Below are positions 41,581 through 51,981 of a stretch of DNA of 64,000 nucleotides, piece after piece. A model generated the notes under the pieces. It did no database searches. It worked only from the letters and a program-made list of their open reading frames with translations, and had not been told where the DNA came from. The translations under genes and the position numbers were made by a program. Each line of letters starts with the position of its first letter. The stretch's first letter is position 1. The DNA is taken from NCBI GenBank assembly GCA_903885665.1, contig CAISJL010000013.1, forward strand, positions 1 through 64,000, written 5' to 3'. Source of the DNA: an uncultured beta proteobacterium. Its GTDB lineage: Bacteria > Pseudomonadota > Gammaproteobacteria > Burkholderiales > SG8-41.

Positions 41581-42189
41581 ATGCTCAGACTCTACGGCTC
41601 TGCTAACTCACGTGCGCTGCGCGTGGTCTGGATGTTGCATGAACTCAAGCTACCCTTTGATCACAAGGATTGGTTGCCACGGTCTGCGGAAACTCGCACA
41701 GCTGAATATCAATCGATCAACCCCAATGCGCGGGTACCGACTATCGATGATGATGGATTTATTTTGTCTGAATCGATGGCCATCAATCTATATCTCGCCA
41801 AAAAACATCAAAGTACACTCTACCCCAGCGACCCACAGTCTGAGGCCTTAGTCTGGCAATGGTGTTTGTGGGAGACCGATAGACTAGACCGCGCTATCGT
41901 GAATTATGTGCGCCATACCGTAGCGCTACCCGCTGCCGAACGCAAAGGTACAATCGCGGCAAGCGCATGGGAAGAAGTTCTGCCTGCGCTACGCATTCTC
42001 GATGGCGCACTCCATCACAGTACTTGGCTTGTCGGCAAACAGTTCTCAGTTGCAGATCTAAATGTGGCGGGCGCCCTATATCGAGCCCTAAGTATAGACA
42101 CGCAAGAGTGGCCGCATTTGCATCAGTGGTTGCTGCGATGCTGGGATAGGCCCGCCGCGAAAATTGCCCGCGCCCAACGCGAGCAATAA
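41581..42189 (+). CDS. Glutathione S-transferase family protein
   Basis: MLRLYGSANSRALRVVWMLHELKLPFDH ... INPNARVPTIDDDGFILSESMAINLYLAKKH. Confidence 0.93.
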   Translation: MLRLYGSANSRALRVVWMLHELKLPFDHKDWLPRSAETRTAEYQSINPNARVPTIDDDGFILSESMAINLYLAKKHQSTLYPSDPQSEALVWQWCLWETDRLDRAIVNYVRHTVALPAAERKGTIAASAWEEVLPALRILDGALHHSTWLVGKQFSVADLNVAGALYRALSIDTQEWPHLHQWLLRCWDRPAAKIARAQREQ

Positions 42190-42229
42190 CCTTGCCCATT
42201 CAATCAATTAAACAAATAAAATCAAATAG

Positions 42230-43192
42230 TTAGCCGGGCTGAGCTCCGGTCGATTTAACCACTCTTCCCCATTTGTCAATTTCGCTGCGGATGAACACTG
42301 CGAATTGCTCTGGATTCATCGGCATCGGCACGAAGTCATTAGCATCCATTTTCTCTCGGGTCGTGCGCTCCTGCACAATCGCGGCCATTTCCTTATAAAG
42401 CCGGCCCACAATCTCGGCTGGCGTCTTCGCCGGTGCGACCACACCATACCAAACACTTGCGTCATAACCCTTGAGCCCAGACTCAGAAATGGTCGGCAAA
42501 TTAGGCAGCTTAGCAATACGTTGCGCACTCGAAATCGCTAAGGCCTTTAGGCGACCAGACTTCACCAAAGGCATGGCACCAGGGGTCGATGCAAAAGAGA
42601 GTTGAATCTGACCAGAAACCAAATCAGTATTTGCGAGCACTGCACCTTTATACGGTACAAACACCATATCAATGTCTGCCATACTTCGAAACAATTCGGT
42701 TGCTAAATGCGCTGCGTTACCAGGCACTGCACCAAAATTCAATTGTCCAGGACGCGCCTTTCCTAAGGCAATCAGTTGTTTAATATTTGATGCGGGTAAT
42801 GCTGGATGCACAACCACCACAAACGGTGCGGCAGCAGCTAAAAATATCGGGGCAAAATCTCTAACTGGGTCATAACCTAATTTTGGATACATGCTGACAT
42901 TAATCGACATCGGGCCTGATGTGCCCATGAACAAGGTATAGCCATCAGGTGGTGATTTAGCCACCAACTCAGCGCCGATATTGCCACCTGCACCAGGACG
43001 ATTATCCACCAACACTTGTTGGCCTAGGCGCTCGCCTAATGGTGTGCCAATGAGCCGCGCCAACATATCGGTGGGTCCGCCAGCAACCAAGGGCACGACC
43101 ACACGTATCGGGCGAGTCGGATAAGTCATTTGCGCACCGACACTCATCGCCCACAATCCCGCCATTACCATTACCACTGTCCATCGTTTCAT
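42230..43192 (-). CDS. Bug family substrate-binding protein
   Basis: YPTRPIRVVVPLVAGGPTDMLARLI ... VDNRPGAGGNIGAELVAKSPPDGYTLFMG. Confidence 0.94.
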   Translation of the reverse strand: MKRWTVVMVMAGLWAMSVGAQMTYPTRPIRVVVPLVAGGPTDMLARLIGTPLGERLGQQVLVDNRPGAGGNIGAELVAKSPPDGYTLFMGTSGPMSINVSMYPKLGYDPVRDFAPIFLAAAAPFVVVVHPALPASNIKQLIALGKARPGQLNFGAVPGNAAHLATELFRSMADIDMVFVPYKGAVLANTDLVSGQIQLSFASTPGAMPLVKSGRLKALAISSAQRIAKLPNLPTISESGLKGYDASVWYGVVAPAKTPAEIVGRLYKEMAAIVQERTTREKMDANDFVPMPMNPEQFAVFIRSEIDKWGRVVKSTGAQPG

Positions 43193-43203
43193 GACTGTAG
43201 CCC

Positions 43204-43235
43204 CGATAAAATTAAACCTCGATAAAATTAAACAC
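43204..43235. repeat. 16-bp tandem duplication spanning glycosyl hydrolase-like stop codon
   Basis: CGATAAAATTAAACCT / CGATAAAATTAAACAC. Confidence 0.9.
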
Positions 43236-45335
43236 TACAATCTCATGATCAGTGACCTCTGGTACCGTCACTTGCCATGCGCCTGCCACTAGCGCAACCT
43301 CTACATGCTCACCACTGGATGCGAGCTGCGCGCTGGCCACACGCTTAGACCCACAACGCAACCGCACAAGCACATCGCGCGCTGCAACCAAGTTTTGACC
43401 GGGGTGCCGCCAACCGGTATTTAATGGTTTATTCAAGGGCATAATAATCAAATGGACTAAATCGCGCTTCTCTTGCGCCATATGCGTCACGTCAACATGA
43501 TTCGGCGCCACCACTTCGAGTGCTAAATCAGTGGTAGCCGCCCAACGCACTGCGTTGACTAAGACCTGTGCCAAATCTGGAAAGCCATAGTGGTAGTACA
43601 ACGCCTCCATGGTATTGGCAAAATACACCACCCGTCCAGCACCCTGTTCGCCATGCACCGCCACTGGAATGGTAGTGGTCTCGCGTATCGCACTATATTC
43701 AGGAATGCTAATCGTCGCCCCAGAATGCGCAATCACCGGCGGGATTAAGGTCAACGCCACCTGACGTGTACTGCTAACAGTCACTTCGCGTAAAGCGCCT
43801 TCATTCGGAATTAGATCAGTATCGCCAATATGATCTAATAAGGGATTGGCCGAGTCTTCAATCTTGGCATAAGACGACTTGAGTCCACTGCGATGGCCAC
43901 CATACTGTAGGCCCAAGAGTTTGGCGAATGCAGGCTCGCGGGCAGCACCCGCCACAGTCATAGTGCCTGCTTCATAACTCGCAATCACTCCGCCACCGGC
44001 CTCGGTATACGCCTCCAGAATTGCCGCCAAATGATCTGCGACACAGGCCAAGTTAGAAACAATCACAACCCGATAACGCGCCAAGCGTTCAGCCGTAATT
44101 AATTTATCCGACATCACATCAAACACAATATGCGCTTCTTGTAGCGCACAATACCAACCACGAATAAAGTCTAAGTAGCGCGATTGCGGCTCGCCTCGAC
44201 CATACAAATCCTGGGTATGGCGCGACAAAATCAACAGGACTTGCGCCTGTGACTGCACCCCTTCTAAATAAGTCTGCCAACGCGCAAGCCGTTGAAATAC
44301 GGCCTGCATAGGGGCAATCCCACGCCGGTCAAACAACTCTGAGTAGCCGCCATTGATGTGCAGCCACGGACTCACACCATTGGCCACCTGTTGCGCAATC
44401 CATGGTCGATTCTCTGCTTCGGGTGCAGCATAGAGTCGCCACCACGGATAAAAATAACTCACCGTCATCCAACGGGACTTATCAGGAGCCAAAGTAGCTA
44501 AGTATTTGGCTTGTAACCCTGGCCACCACGGCGCGGTATGTCGACGCTGGCACTCAAAGGTTGGAATATCTTGATGCGCTAGCCAATAATCAATATCCCA
44601 ACCACCTGGACGAATCGTCTCTAACGATTCCATCAACTGCACTGCCGCAATAAACACCGCAGCGGGCTTTGCCGCATGCACTGCGCGATGCATTAATCCC
44701 ACCCAATCGGCGATACGTTGATAACGCCACTCGTTATACAAGCGCCATGCGGGATCATCCCAGTCTTCAGACTGCGGAATTGCTTGACCTGAATGTTGTT
44801 TAAATAGGGTCTGGCAGGTATGGCAATAACAAGTGTCGGTATCCCAGGCCGCAAATTTGCCTTGGTTATTCCAAATACCGTCGGCATCGTAGCGCAGCAA
44901 AATCTCACGCACGACCTCTACTATTCTGACTCGATAATAATCCGCATTCGGGCAAGTGACATAATGCTCGCTGACTTCGCAAAACTCTCCATTGCGATCA
45001 CGCGAAAACCATTCCGGATGCGTTAGCGCTAAAGCCTTGGGCGCACAACTCGGATCAATGCGCGCTAAGACTTTAATGCCTTCGCGGTGCGCAACCGGAA
45101 TAATCTCGGCCAATAAATCACGTCCCGCTAGACCGTCCGATAAGCGATGTCCATCAATGTCCGTCTGATAGAACGCGACAATACCACCACCACTAATACA
45201 GAATGCTGTAGCGCAATAGGTTTTAGCGTTGGCCACCAGTGCCTCGGCATCAACCCGTGGCTCGTCACCTTCGCGAAGATTTAACAATAAAACACGGTGG
45301 GCTTGGGCGGCCCAATGATTAGCTGCTTGACTCAT
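43212..45335 (-). CDS. Putative glycoside hydrolase with beta-galactosidase trimerisation-like domain
   Basis: TIM-barrel-like GIKVLARIDPSCAPKALALTHPEWFSRDRNGE, LLRYDADGIWNNQGKF; later Rossmann-like YRVVIVSNLACVADHLAAILEAYTEAGGGVIASYEAG as in trimerisation domains. Confidence 0.75.
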   Translation of the reverse strand: MSQAANHWAAQAHRVLLLNLREGDEPRVDAEALVANAKTYCATAFCISGGGIVAFYQTDIDGHRLSDGLAGRDLLAEIIPVAHREGIKVLARIDPSCAPKALALTHPEWFSRDRNGEFCEVSEHYVTCPNADYYRVRIVEVVREILLRYDADGIWNNQGKFAAWDTDTCYCHTCQTLFKQHSGQAIPQSEDWDDPAWRLYNEWRYQRIADWVGLMHRAVHAAKPAAVFIAAVQLMESLETIRPGGWDIDYWLAHQDIPTFECQRRHTAPWWPGLQAKYLATLAPDKSRWMTVSYFYPWWRLYAAPEAENRPWIAQQVANGVSPWLHINGGYSELFDRRGIAPMQAVFQRLARWQTYLEGVQSQAQVLLILSRHTQDLYGRGEPQSRYLDFIRGWYCALQEAHIVFDVMSDKLITAERLARYRVVIVSNLACVADHLAAILEAYTEAGGGVIASYEAGTMTVAGAAREPAFAKLLGLQYGGHRSGLKSSYAKIEDSANPLLDHIGDTDLIPNEGALREVTVSSTRQVALTLIPPVIAHSGATISIPEYSAIRETTTIPVAVHGEQGAGRVVYFANTMEALYYHYGFPDLAQVLVNAVRWAATTDLALEVVAPNHVDVTHMAQEKRDLVHLIIMPLNKPLNTGWRHPGQNLVAARDVLVRLRCGSKRVASAQLASSGEHVEVALVAGAWQVTVPEVTDHEIVVFNFIEV

Positions 45336-45355
45336 CTTGACTCATCCTGATTCAC
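45326..45355. repeat. 10-bp tandem repeat (2 exact + 1 degenerate) spanning start codon
   Basis: CTTGACTCAT / CTTGACTCAT / CCTGATTCAC; reverse strand reads ATGAGTCAAGATGAGTCAAG. Confidence 0.93.
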
Positions 45356-45602
45356 CTCGATCATGATCGCGAGTGCTGGCAATACCCTATCACACCCAAT
45401 CCGACCCGCTTCTGTATACGATGTTTGATTGAATGTACACATCATACGACAAACTTAGTGGAGTGGATGATGACCACCACATATATACTGGACGTTCAGC
45501 CTATTCAGTCCTACAATTCCCAAAACTAAAAATAGCGTACTTCGTAAAGCGCTCCCAGTTGCACATCAGACTATTCATACTAGCAATCGTGGAGACTTCA
45601 AC

Positions 45603-45710
45603 ATGCTGACTCGACTCTGTTCATCCGGGCGTTTGATTGCCTTGATAATGCTGATCTCGTTATTGCTGAGCCAGACACCCTCTCGAAATCATCATAACTT
45701 ACTGATTTAA
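45603..45710 (+). pseudogene. Signal-peptide-only remnant duplicated from adjacent Bug gene
   Basis: MLTRLCSSGRLIALIMLISLLLSQTPSRNHHNLLI* matches MLTRLFSCRCMLILAMLTLTML of the gene at 45832, including TGGAGAC RBS context. Confidence 0.8.
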
Positions 45711-45831
45711 TTAATATTACTGATTGAATTTATTTTATAATTTCACTGATTTTTATACATGTAAGCGCTACCGTCCGAACCCATCATCAAATCATTAAAT
45801 AAACAATCTGAGCACTTTTGGAGACCTTAAC

Positions 45832-46824
45832 ATGCTGACTCGACTCTTTTCATGCCGGTGTATGCTGATCTTGGCCATGCTGACCTTAACAATGCTCGCC
45901 CCACTGACAGCGAACGCTACCGAGGCCAATTATCCTAGCAAACCCATCCGCGTCATTGTGCCCTACCCTCCAGGCGGATCCACTGACCCCACTGCACGCG
46001 CCTACGCCAACTGGCTCACTGAAAAATTCGGTGTGGCCTTGATTATTGATAACCGACCCGGTGCTGGCTCTACCATAGGTCACGGTCTAGGCGCTCGCGC
46101 GACACCCGATGGCTATACCATTCTATTGGGCACCTCTGGCGGTTTAGTCGTGAGTGCTGCTTTTGGGAGCCCGCTGTCCTATAACCCTATCAAAGACTTT
46201 ACGCCAATCGCCATCGGCGTCTATGCGCCCTTCTTGTTAGTTGTGCATCCTGGCGTGCCGGCTAAAAATATGCGCGAATTGATCGATCTTGCTAAAGCCC
46301 AACCCTACAAAATCAACTACGGCTCCCCCGGTACCGGCACCCCTAATCACTTAGGGATGGAATTACTCACTGCGCTAACTGGTGCCAAGTTTACCCACGT
46401 CCCCTACAAAGGCGGTGGTGCTGCTACTGTCGACTTAGTCGCAGGCCGCATCCAAGCCATTTTCGGTAGCATCCCACAATGGCAACCACATTTAGGCGTG
46501 GGCAAAGTGCGGGCGCTAGCCATTGGCCACCCCAAACGTTCGCACTTGATGCCCGACACACCTGCCATAGCTGAGACCTTCCCCGGCTTTAATAACACCA
46601 CCTGGTATGGCTTTCTCGGGCCAGCCGGCATGCCCAATCACGCTGTTCAAAAAATCAACGCCGAGATGAAGCGCGCGACCGAAAATGCAAATTTCGTCAA
46701 AGGCTTAGAGGCAATTGGCCTTGAGCCTGCTTGGACCAGCAGCAAAGATATGGGAGACCTCATCCGCAACGAACTTGCGCGCTGGACCAAAGTGGTGCGC
46801 GATGCGGGGATTAAACCAGAGTAG
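45832..46824 (+). CDS. Bug family substrate-binding protein
   Basis: YPSKPIRVIVPYPPGGSTDPTARAY ... IDNRPGAGSTIGHGLGARATPDGYTILLG. Confidence 0.93.
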   Translation: MLTRLFSCRCMLILAMLTLTMLAPLTANATEANYPSKPIRVIVPYPPGGSTDPTARAYANWLTEKFGVALIIDNRPGAGSTIGHGLGARATPDGYTILLGTSGGLVVSAAFGSPLSYNPIKDFTPIAIGVYAPFLLVVHPGVPAKNMRELIDLAKAQPYKINYGSPGTGTPNHLGMELLTALTGAKFTHVPYKGGGAATVDLVAGRIQAIFGSIPQWQPHLGVGKVRALAIGHPKRSHLMPDTPAIAETFPGFNNTTWYGFLGPAGMPNHAVQKINAEMKRATENANFVKGLEAIGLEPAWTSSKDMGDLIRNELARWTKVVRDAGIKPE

Positions 46825-46996
46825 CCGTATGGGGTTTGCGCAGTTTGCTCGCACCAACGCTTACGCAAGCCCCATATTGCATTCTAAGGTTATCATCACA
46901 GTATAATTTTATTTATTTTGTATCGATGTGTATGTGTTGAACCATGCCCCACACAATTCATCATCAAATACTAAAGCTCGCGCTACAATAGGGCTT

Positions 46997-48670
46997 ATGC
47001 CACACAACCCTAACCAATCCTCAAGCCATCTCAAGCGCAGCGCTTGGTCTGCACTCGCAGCGCACCGTAGGACGTGGCACAGCCCATTGCGCGAACTATT
47101 CACAGCTAACCCGCAACGCTTTCAACAATTCTCTACACCTGCGTGTGGTCTGCTACTGGACTTTAGTAAAAATCCACTCACCACAGAAACCATTGACCTA
47201 CTCGTCAAGCTCGCCGAAGCCCACGAAATTCCAGGACGGCTTCGCGACCTATTTGATGGTAAAGCTGTCAATGTCAGCGAGAAGCGTCCAGCTTGGCATA
47301 CAGCCCTACGCGCTGGCAAGAGCGCGCCGCATCCCGTGCAGCAGAGCCTTGCAGTGATGCATGAAATTACCCAAGTGCTGCGCGCAGGTGCAATGCTCGG
47401 TAGCACCGGCAGCCCCATCACAGATGTGGTGAGCTTGGGGATTGGTGGCTCCGCCCTTGGACCCCAACTGGTTGCTGCGGCCTGCACGCCACACTCCCAT
47501 GGAACAGCAACGCCACGAGTGCACTTCGTCAGCAACCCAAGTGAAACATTCACTCAACTACTCAGTCAGTTAGATGCGGCGGGTACGTTATTCATTGTGC
47601 AATCGAAAAGCTTCAACACACAAGAAACCCTACACAACGCCCGTTGCGCCCGCCATTGGTTACAAACTGCACTCCATCGCACACAAGTGGATGCCCACTT
47701 TATTGCGATCACCGCACAAACCGATGCTGCTGTTGCTTTCGGGATTCCACGCTCGCAAGTCCTGCCCCTATGGAATTGGGTTGGCGGTCGCTACTCCCTT
47801 TGGTCTGCCACCGGTTTACCCGCTATGATTGCCATGGGTAACACGCAACACGATCTACTGCTAGCCGGTGCCGCGGCCATGGACGCCCATACCCATGACA
47901 TGCCACTGGCTCAAAATATGCCCGTGCTACTCGCCCTCATCGATATTTGGGAGCATCTATTCTGGGATATACAGTCACGTGCCGTAGTGCCCTACCCCCA
48001 TGAGTTATCACTGCTGCCCGCACACCTCCAACAACTCAGCATGGAAAGCCTAGGCAAAGGCGTGCGCTCGAACGGCAAAATACTACGCACGCATTCGGGT
48101 CCGCTACTCTGGGGTGGACTTGGTAGCGAGAGCCAACACAGTTATTTTCAATGGCTGCACCAAGGCACCCATACTGCAGCAGTTGATTTTATTGCCTGTT
48201 GTGAGCCGACATCGCCGTCAGACCCCACGGCATACCAAGCGCACACCGTCATGCTAGCGAATTGTTTTGCACAATCAGCCCTATTAATGAATGGCCTCAC
48301 TACCAATGAAGTGACTGCGCAATTAATCGCTAAGGGCTTGAGTGCGCGCACGGCAGAGCGCCAAGCGCCTCACCAAACTCACCCAGGCAATCGTCCCAGC
48401 AACACCATATTGCTGCCGCGACTCGACGCCTATAGTGTGGGTGCACTGATCGCACTCTATGAGCACCGCACGTATATTCTCGGCGTGTTATTAGGCGTGA
48501 ATGCCTTTGATCAGTGGGGTGTAGAGCACGGCAAACATCTTGCCAAAGCACTAGAAACAGAATTTAATTCACCCAGTCCCGAAAATCACTTCGATAGCTC
48601 AACACAAGGATTAATTGCCCACGTGCGTGCACTACAAGCGGCATTATCGACACCCACTGAGCATACTTAG
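46997..48670 (+). CDS. pgi: Glucose-6-phosphate isomerase
   Basis: [45 protein letters not shown]. Start at internal ATG. Confidence 0.94.
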   Translation: MPHNPNQSSSHLKRSAWSALAAHRRTWHSPLRELFTANPQRFQQFSTPACGLLLDFSKNPLTTETIDLLVKLAEAHEIPGRLRDLFDGKAVNVSEKRPAWHTALRAGKSAPHPVQQSLAVMHEITQVLRAGAMLGSTGSPITDVVSLGIGGSALGPQLVAAACTPHSHGTATPRVHFVSNPSETFTQLLSQLDAAGTLFIVQSKSFNTQETLHNARCARHWLQTALHRTQVDAHFIAITAQTDAAVAFGIPRSQVLPLWNWVGGRYSLWSATGLPAMIAMGNTQHDLLLAGAAAMDAHTHDMPLAQNMPVLLALIDIWEHLFWDIQSRAVVPYPHELSLLPAHLQQLSMESLGKGVRSNGKILRTHSGPLLWGGLGSESQHSYFQWLHQGTHTAAVDFIACCEPTSPSDPTAYQAHTVMLANCFAQSALLMNGLTTNEVTAQLIAKGLSARTAERQAPHQTHPGNRPSNTILLPRLDAYSVGALIALYEHRTYILGVLLGVNAFDQWGVEHGKHLAKALETEFNSPSPENHFDSSTQGLIAHVRALQAALSTPTEHT

Positions 48671-49212
48671 ATCTTCATCACATGCGCACGGTAATAGCGT
48701 AGCTCCATAATCGATTCGTGAATGTCTGCAAGCGCCTCATGCTTACCGTGCTTTACCAATCCGGCAAGGACCTCAGGCTGCCAGCGCCTAGCCAACTCTT
48801 TTAAGGTGCTGACATCAATCAAGCGATAATGAAAATAGGACTCTAATTGCGGTAAGTAACGCACCAAAAAGCGGCGATCTTGATGCACAGAATTACCACA
48901 CAACGGTGATGCACCTGCGGGCACATGCAAGGCCAAAAACTCCAACAACTGCGTCTGTGCCTCAGCTTCGGTCAGCGTGGATGCACGCACCCGATCAATC
49001 AAACCTGATTTACGATGAGTCGACTGATTCCACTGGTCCATGGCTGCCAATACCATATCGTCTTGATGCACCACCAGAACCGGCGCTTCAGCCACCACAT
49101 TTAACTGCGCGTCCGTGATCACCAACGCAATTTCAAGCACGCGCTCAGTCTCGGGATTTAAACCACTCATCTCCATATCTATCCAAACCAGCGCGTTGGG
49201 GTCCTGTGCCAT
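48667..49212 (-). CDS. orn: Oligoribonuclease
   Basis: [63 protein letters not shown]. Confidence 0.97.
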   Translation of the reverse strand: MAQDPNALVWIDMEMSGLNPETERVLEIALVITDAQLNVVAEAPVLVVHQDDMVLAAMDQWNQSTHRKSGLIDRVRASTLTEAEAQTQLLEFLALHVPAGASPLCGNSVHQDRRFLVRYLPQLESYFHYRLIDVSTLKELARRWQPEVLAGLVKHGKHEALADIHESIMELRYYRAHVMKI

Positions 49213-49382
49213 ATTGTTGTGTCCATTTTTGATTAATTATTTAAATACCTACGCCCTAGACCGCATTAAGCCTAGACTAAGTCTAGAATAACCCTATAAT
49301 TATACGGTGCTGTATGGAATATGACGTAATCTCTAATTTAAACGCTGCTATAAACTATATGAAACGATTATCTAGACGATTA

Positions 49383-49505
49383 TTTAATTAAATATTAAAT
49401 TAAATATTTAAATCAATCTTTAAACCAATCTTTTAATCTATCGTTTAATCAATAGTTAAATTTTAACCGCTATTTAAACCACTCTTTAAAACCACCTCAT
49501 TAAAC
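49383..49505. repeat. AT-rich degenerate repeat, TTTAA cores every roughly 11-14 bp
   Basis: ...aatctttaaaccaatcttttaatctatcgtttaatcaatagttaaattttaaccgctatttaaaccactctttaaaacc... upstream of M48 gene. Confidence 0.7.
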
Positions 49506-49521
49506 ACTTGCGAATGACACT

Positions 49522-50772
49522 ATGCATATCTTTGGCATCATTTTCTTAATTGCTCTGCTGCTGACTACCGCCCTCCGCCTGTGGCTCGCACAGCGTCAAA
49601 TCCGCCACATTCAGATTCACCGCGACAGCGTGCCCAGCCAATTCGCCAGCGTCATTAGTCTTAGTGCACATCAACATGCTGCTGACTATAACAGCGCAAA
49701 GACCCAGACCTCCATGTTCAGCATCGCGCTCGAGGCAGCCCTCATCTTAGCCTTCACTTTTGGCGGTGGCCTGCAATTCCTCGACACTTGGACCAGCACA
49801 CAACTACCCGCCGGCATCGGTCGCAGTCTGGCCCTAATTGCCGCGTACACTGCAGTGACGATGCTCATTGATTTACCCCTGAATGTATACCGCACATTTG
49901 TCATTGAAGAGCGCTTCGGTTTTAATAAAATGACCGCCCGCCTGTTTATGATCGACACACTGAAAGGCTTGCTGTTGGCTGCTGCACTCGGTCTACCCTT
50001 AATTGCAACCATTCTGTGGTTAATGGATGCCATGGGCGAATATTGGTGGCTCTATGCTTGGCTGACTTGGATTAGCTTTAACACTGTATTACTCGCCATC
50101 TATCCGACCTGGATCGCACCTCTGTTTAACAAATTCTTACCGCTAGACAACCCATTATTACAAGCGCGTGTTGAACGCTTACTCGATCGCTGCGGCTTTA
50201 AAGTGAAAGGCTTGATGGTGATGGACGGTTCACGCCGCTCCAGTCATGGTAATGCTTACTTTACGGGCTTTGGCAAAACCAAACGCATTGTATTCTTTGA
50301 TACGCTATTAGCGCGGTTAGAACCCACCGAAGTCGAAGCCGTGCTAGCTCATGAGTTAGGCCACTTTAAACACAAACATATCTTACAACGCGTGATCTGG
50401 ATATATACCGTCAGCCTAGGCATGCTCTTTGTGCTGGGTAGCACACTACATCAAGATTGGTTTTATAGCGCGCTCAATGTCAGCACGCCTTCAACAGCTA
50501 TGGCCTTGTTGCTGTTCTCCATAGTGGTACCCGTATTCACTACCCTTGCCCAACCATTCAATGCTGCGGTATCCAGACACCATGAATTTGAAGCCGATCA
50601 GTTTGCAGCCCAGCACACTCAAGCCGGCGACCTCGTATCGGCTTTAGTCAAACTCTATACCGACAATGCTGCGACCCTCACACCTGACCCCTTACATTCG
50701 GCCTTCTACGACTCGCACCCCTCAGCGGCAACTCGCATTGCGCGCCTACAACAAGCAAGCCCTGCGATCTGA
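49522..50772 (+). CDS. M48 family (Ste24-like) membrane metallopeptidase
   Basis: VEAVLAHELGHFKHKHI (HExxH); HEFEADQFAAQH; TM helices. Confidence 0.95.
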   Translation: MHIFGIIFLIALLLTTALRLWLAQRQIRHIQIHRDSVPSQFASVISLSAHQHAADYNSAKTQTSMFSIALEAALILAFTFGGGLQFLDTWTSTQLPAGIGRSLALIAAYTAVTMLIDLPLNVYRTFVIEERFGFNKMTARLFMIDTLKGLLLAAALGLPLIATILWLMDAMGEYWWLYAWLTWISFNTVLLAIYPTWIAPLFNKFLPLDNPLLQARVERLLDRCGFKVKGLMVMDGSRRSSHGNAYFTGFGKTKRIVFFDTLLARLEPTEVEAVLAHELGHFKHKHILQRVIWIYTVSLGMLFVLGSTLHQDWFYSALNVSTPSTAMALLLFSIVVPVFTTLAQPFNAAVSRHHEFEADQFAAQHTQAGDLVSALVKLYTDNAATLTPDPLHSAFYDSHPSAATRIARLQQASPAI

Positions 50773-51098
50773 TGAATTTAAGCAATAAAAAATGTGTGGC
50801 CTGTGAAGGTGGTGTCAGTCCGCTGACTGCTGCTGAAGCTCATGGTTTACTGCAGCACCTCAAGGGCTGGCAACTCCATGAGGGTCATCTACAACGCACA
50901 TTTCAATTTAATGATCACTTAGAGACCATGACCTTCGTCAATGCAATTGCTTGGGTCTCTTTCCGCGAGAATCATCACCCTGATCTCAAAGTCGGATATC
51001 AGCAGTGTCAAGTGCGCTATATCACGCACGCCATCAACGGGCTCTCTGAGAACGACTTTATCTGCGCTGCCAAGATCGACACCTTATTTGTCCTCTGA
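50772..51098 (+). CDS. 4a-hydroxytetrahydrobiopterin dehydratase (PCD/DCoH)
   Basis: WQLHEGHLQRTFQFNDHLETMTFVNAIAWVSFRENHHPDLKVGYQQCQVRYITHAINGLSENDF. Confidence 0.94.
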   Translation: MNLSNKKCVACEGGVSPLTAAEAHGLLQHLKGWQLHEGHLQRTFQFNDHLETMTFVNAIAWVSFRENHHPDLKVGYQQCQVRYITHAINGLSENDFICAAKIDTLFVL

Positions 51099-51981
51099 AG
51101 CCCTCAGCACCGGCCTGATCGTTGCGTCCTACGGGCGGCGCTTTTTAGTGGAAGCAGCAGACGGTCGTGTACGCGACTGTGTGACTCGCGGCAAACGTAA
51201 TGACTATGCCTGCGGGGACCGAGTGGCTTATCTAGCACAAGACGATACGCAAGGCGTGATCGATCATCATCTGCCACGCAACACTTTGCTATACCGCTCT
51301 GACGTATGGAAACAAAAACTAATCGCCGCCAATGTCACCCAAATGATTATGGTGGTAGCCTCAGAGCCTTCCTTCGATCTCAATGTGGTGGACTGCTGTC
51401 TGGCGGCCGCTAGTCACGCGAATATTCATGTTTTAATCGTGCTCAACAAAGCAGATCTAGCAACAGCCCCTGTCGCACAACAGTCCTTACAGTTCTATGC
51501 CAACATCGGTTATGCGCACATTCAACTGAGCGCCAAAAACGATATCGACATCTTGCGTCCATATCTACAAGGACACCGCAGCGTGTTAGTTGGCGAATCG
51601 GGCATGGGCAAATCCACCATACTCAACAAGCTATTGCCAGCAGCAGGGGCGCATACCCAAAGTATTTCGCTGGCCTTAGGCACGGGCAAGCACACCACCT
51701 CGAACACGCGACTCCATCATCTCGATGCGGATAGCGAAATCATAGATACCCCTGGGGTTCAAGCCTTTGGTATACACCACTTAGAGGTGGCAGATCTTGC
51801 CGCCGCATTTATTGAGTTTAGGCCCTATCTAGGGCTTTGCCACTTTCGCGACTGCAGGCATTTGAGTGAGCCCAACTGCGCGCTGATTGTAGCCCACGCT
51901 GCAGGGCATATTGAAACACGCCGCCTAGAGTCTTATCGACACCTAGCAACACTCAGGCTGCGCCCAACACTCCGGCGTTAA
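51088..51981 (+). CDS. rsgA: Ribosome small-subunit-dependent GTPase A
   Basis: GLIVASYGRRFLVE ... VLNKADL, GESGMGKSTILNKLLP, DTPGVQAFG, C-terminal Zn motif CHFRDCRHLSEPNC. Probable TTG start inside ORF 50941-51981. Confidence 0.92.
   Translation: MSSEALSTGLIVASYGRRFLVEAADGRVRDCVTRGKRNDYACGDRVAYLAQDDTQGVIDHHLPRNTLLYRSDVWKQKLIAANVTQMIMVVASEPSFDLNVVDCCLAAASHANIHVLIVLNKADLATAPVAQQSLQFYANIGYAHIQLSAKNDIDILRPYLQGHRSVLVGESGMGKSTILNKLLPAAGAHTQSISLALGTGKHTTSNTRLHHLDADSEIIDTPGVQAFGIHHLEVADLAAAFIEFRPYLGLCHFRDCRHLSEPNCALIVAHAAGHIETRRLESYRHLATLRLRPTLRR

Noticed and set aside
47122-47553. 143-aa minus-strand ORF opposite pgi
   Set aside because: Antisense shadow of a clear pgi reading frame; low-complexity composition typical of complementary frames.
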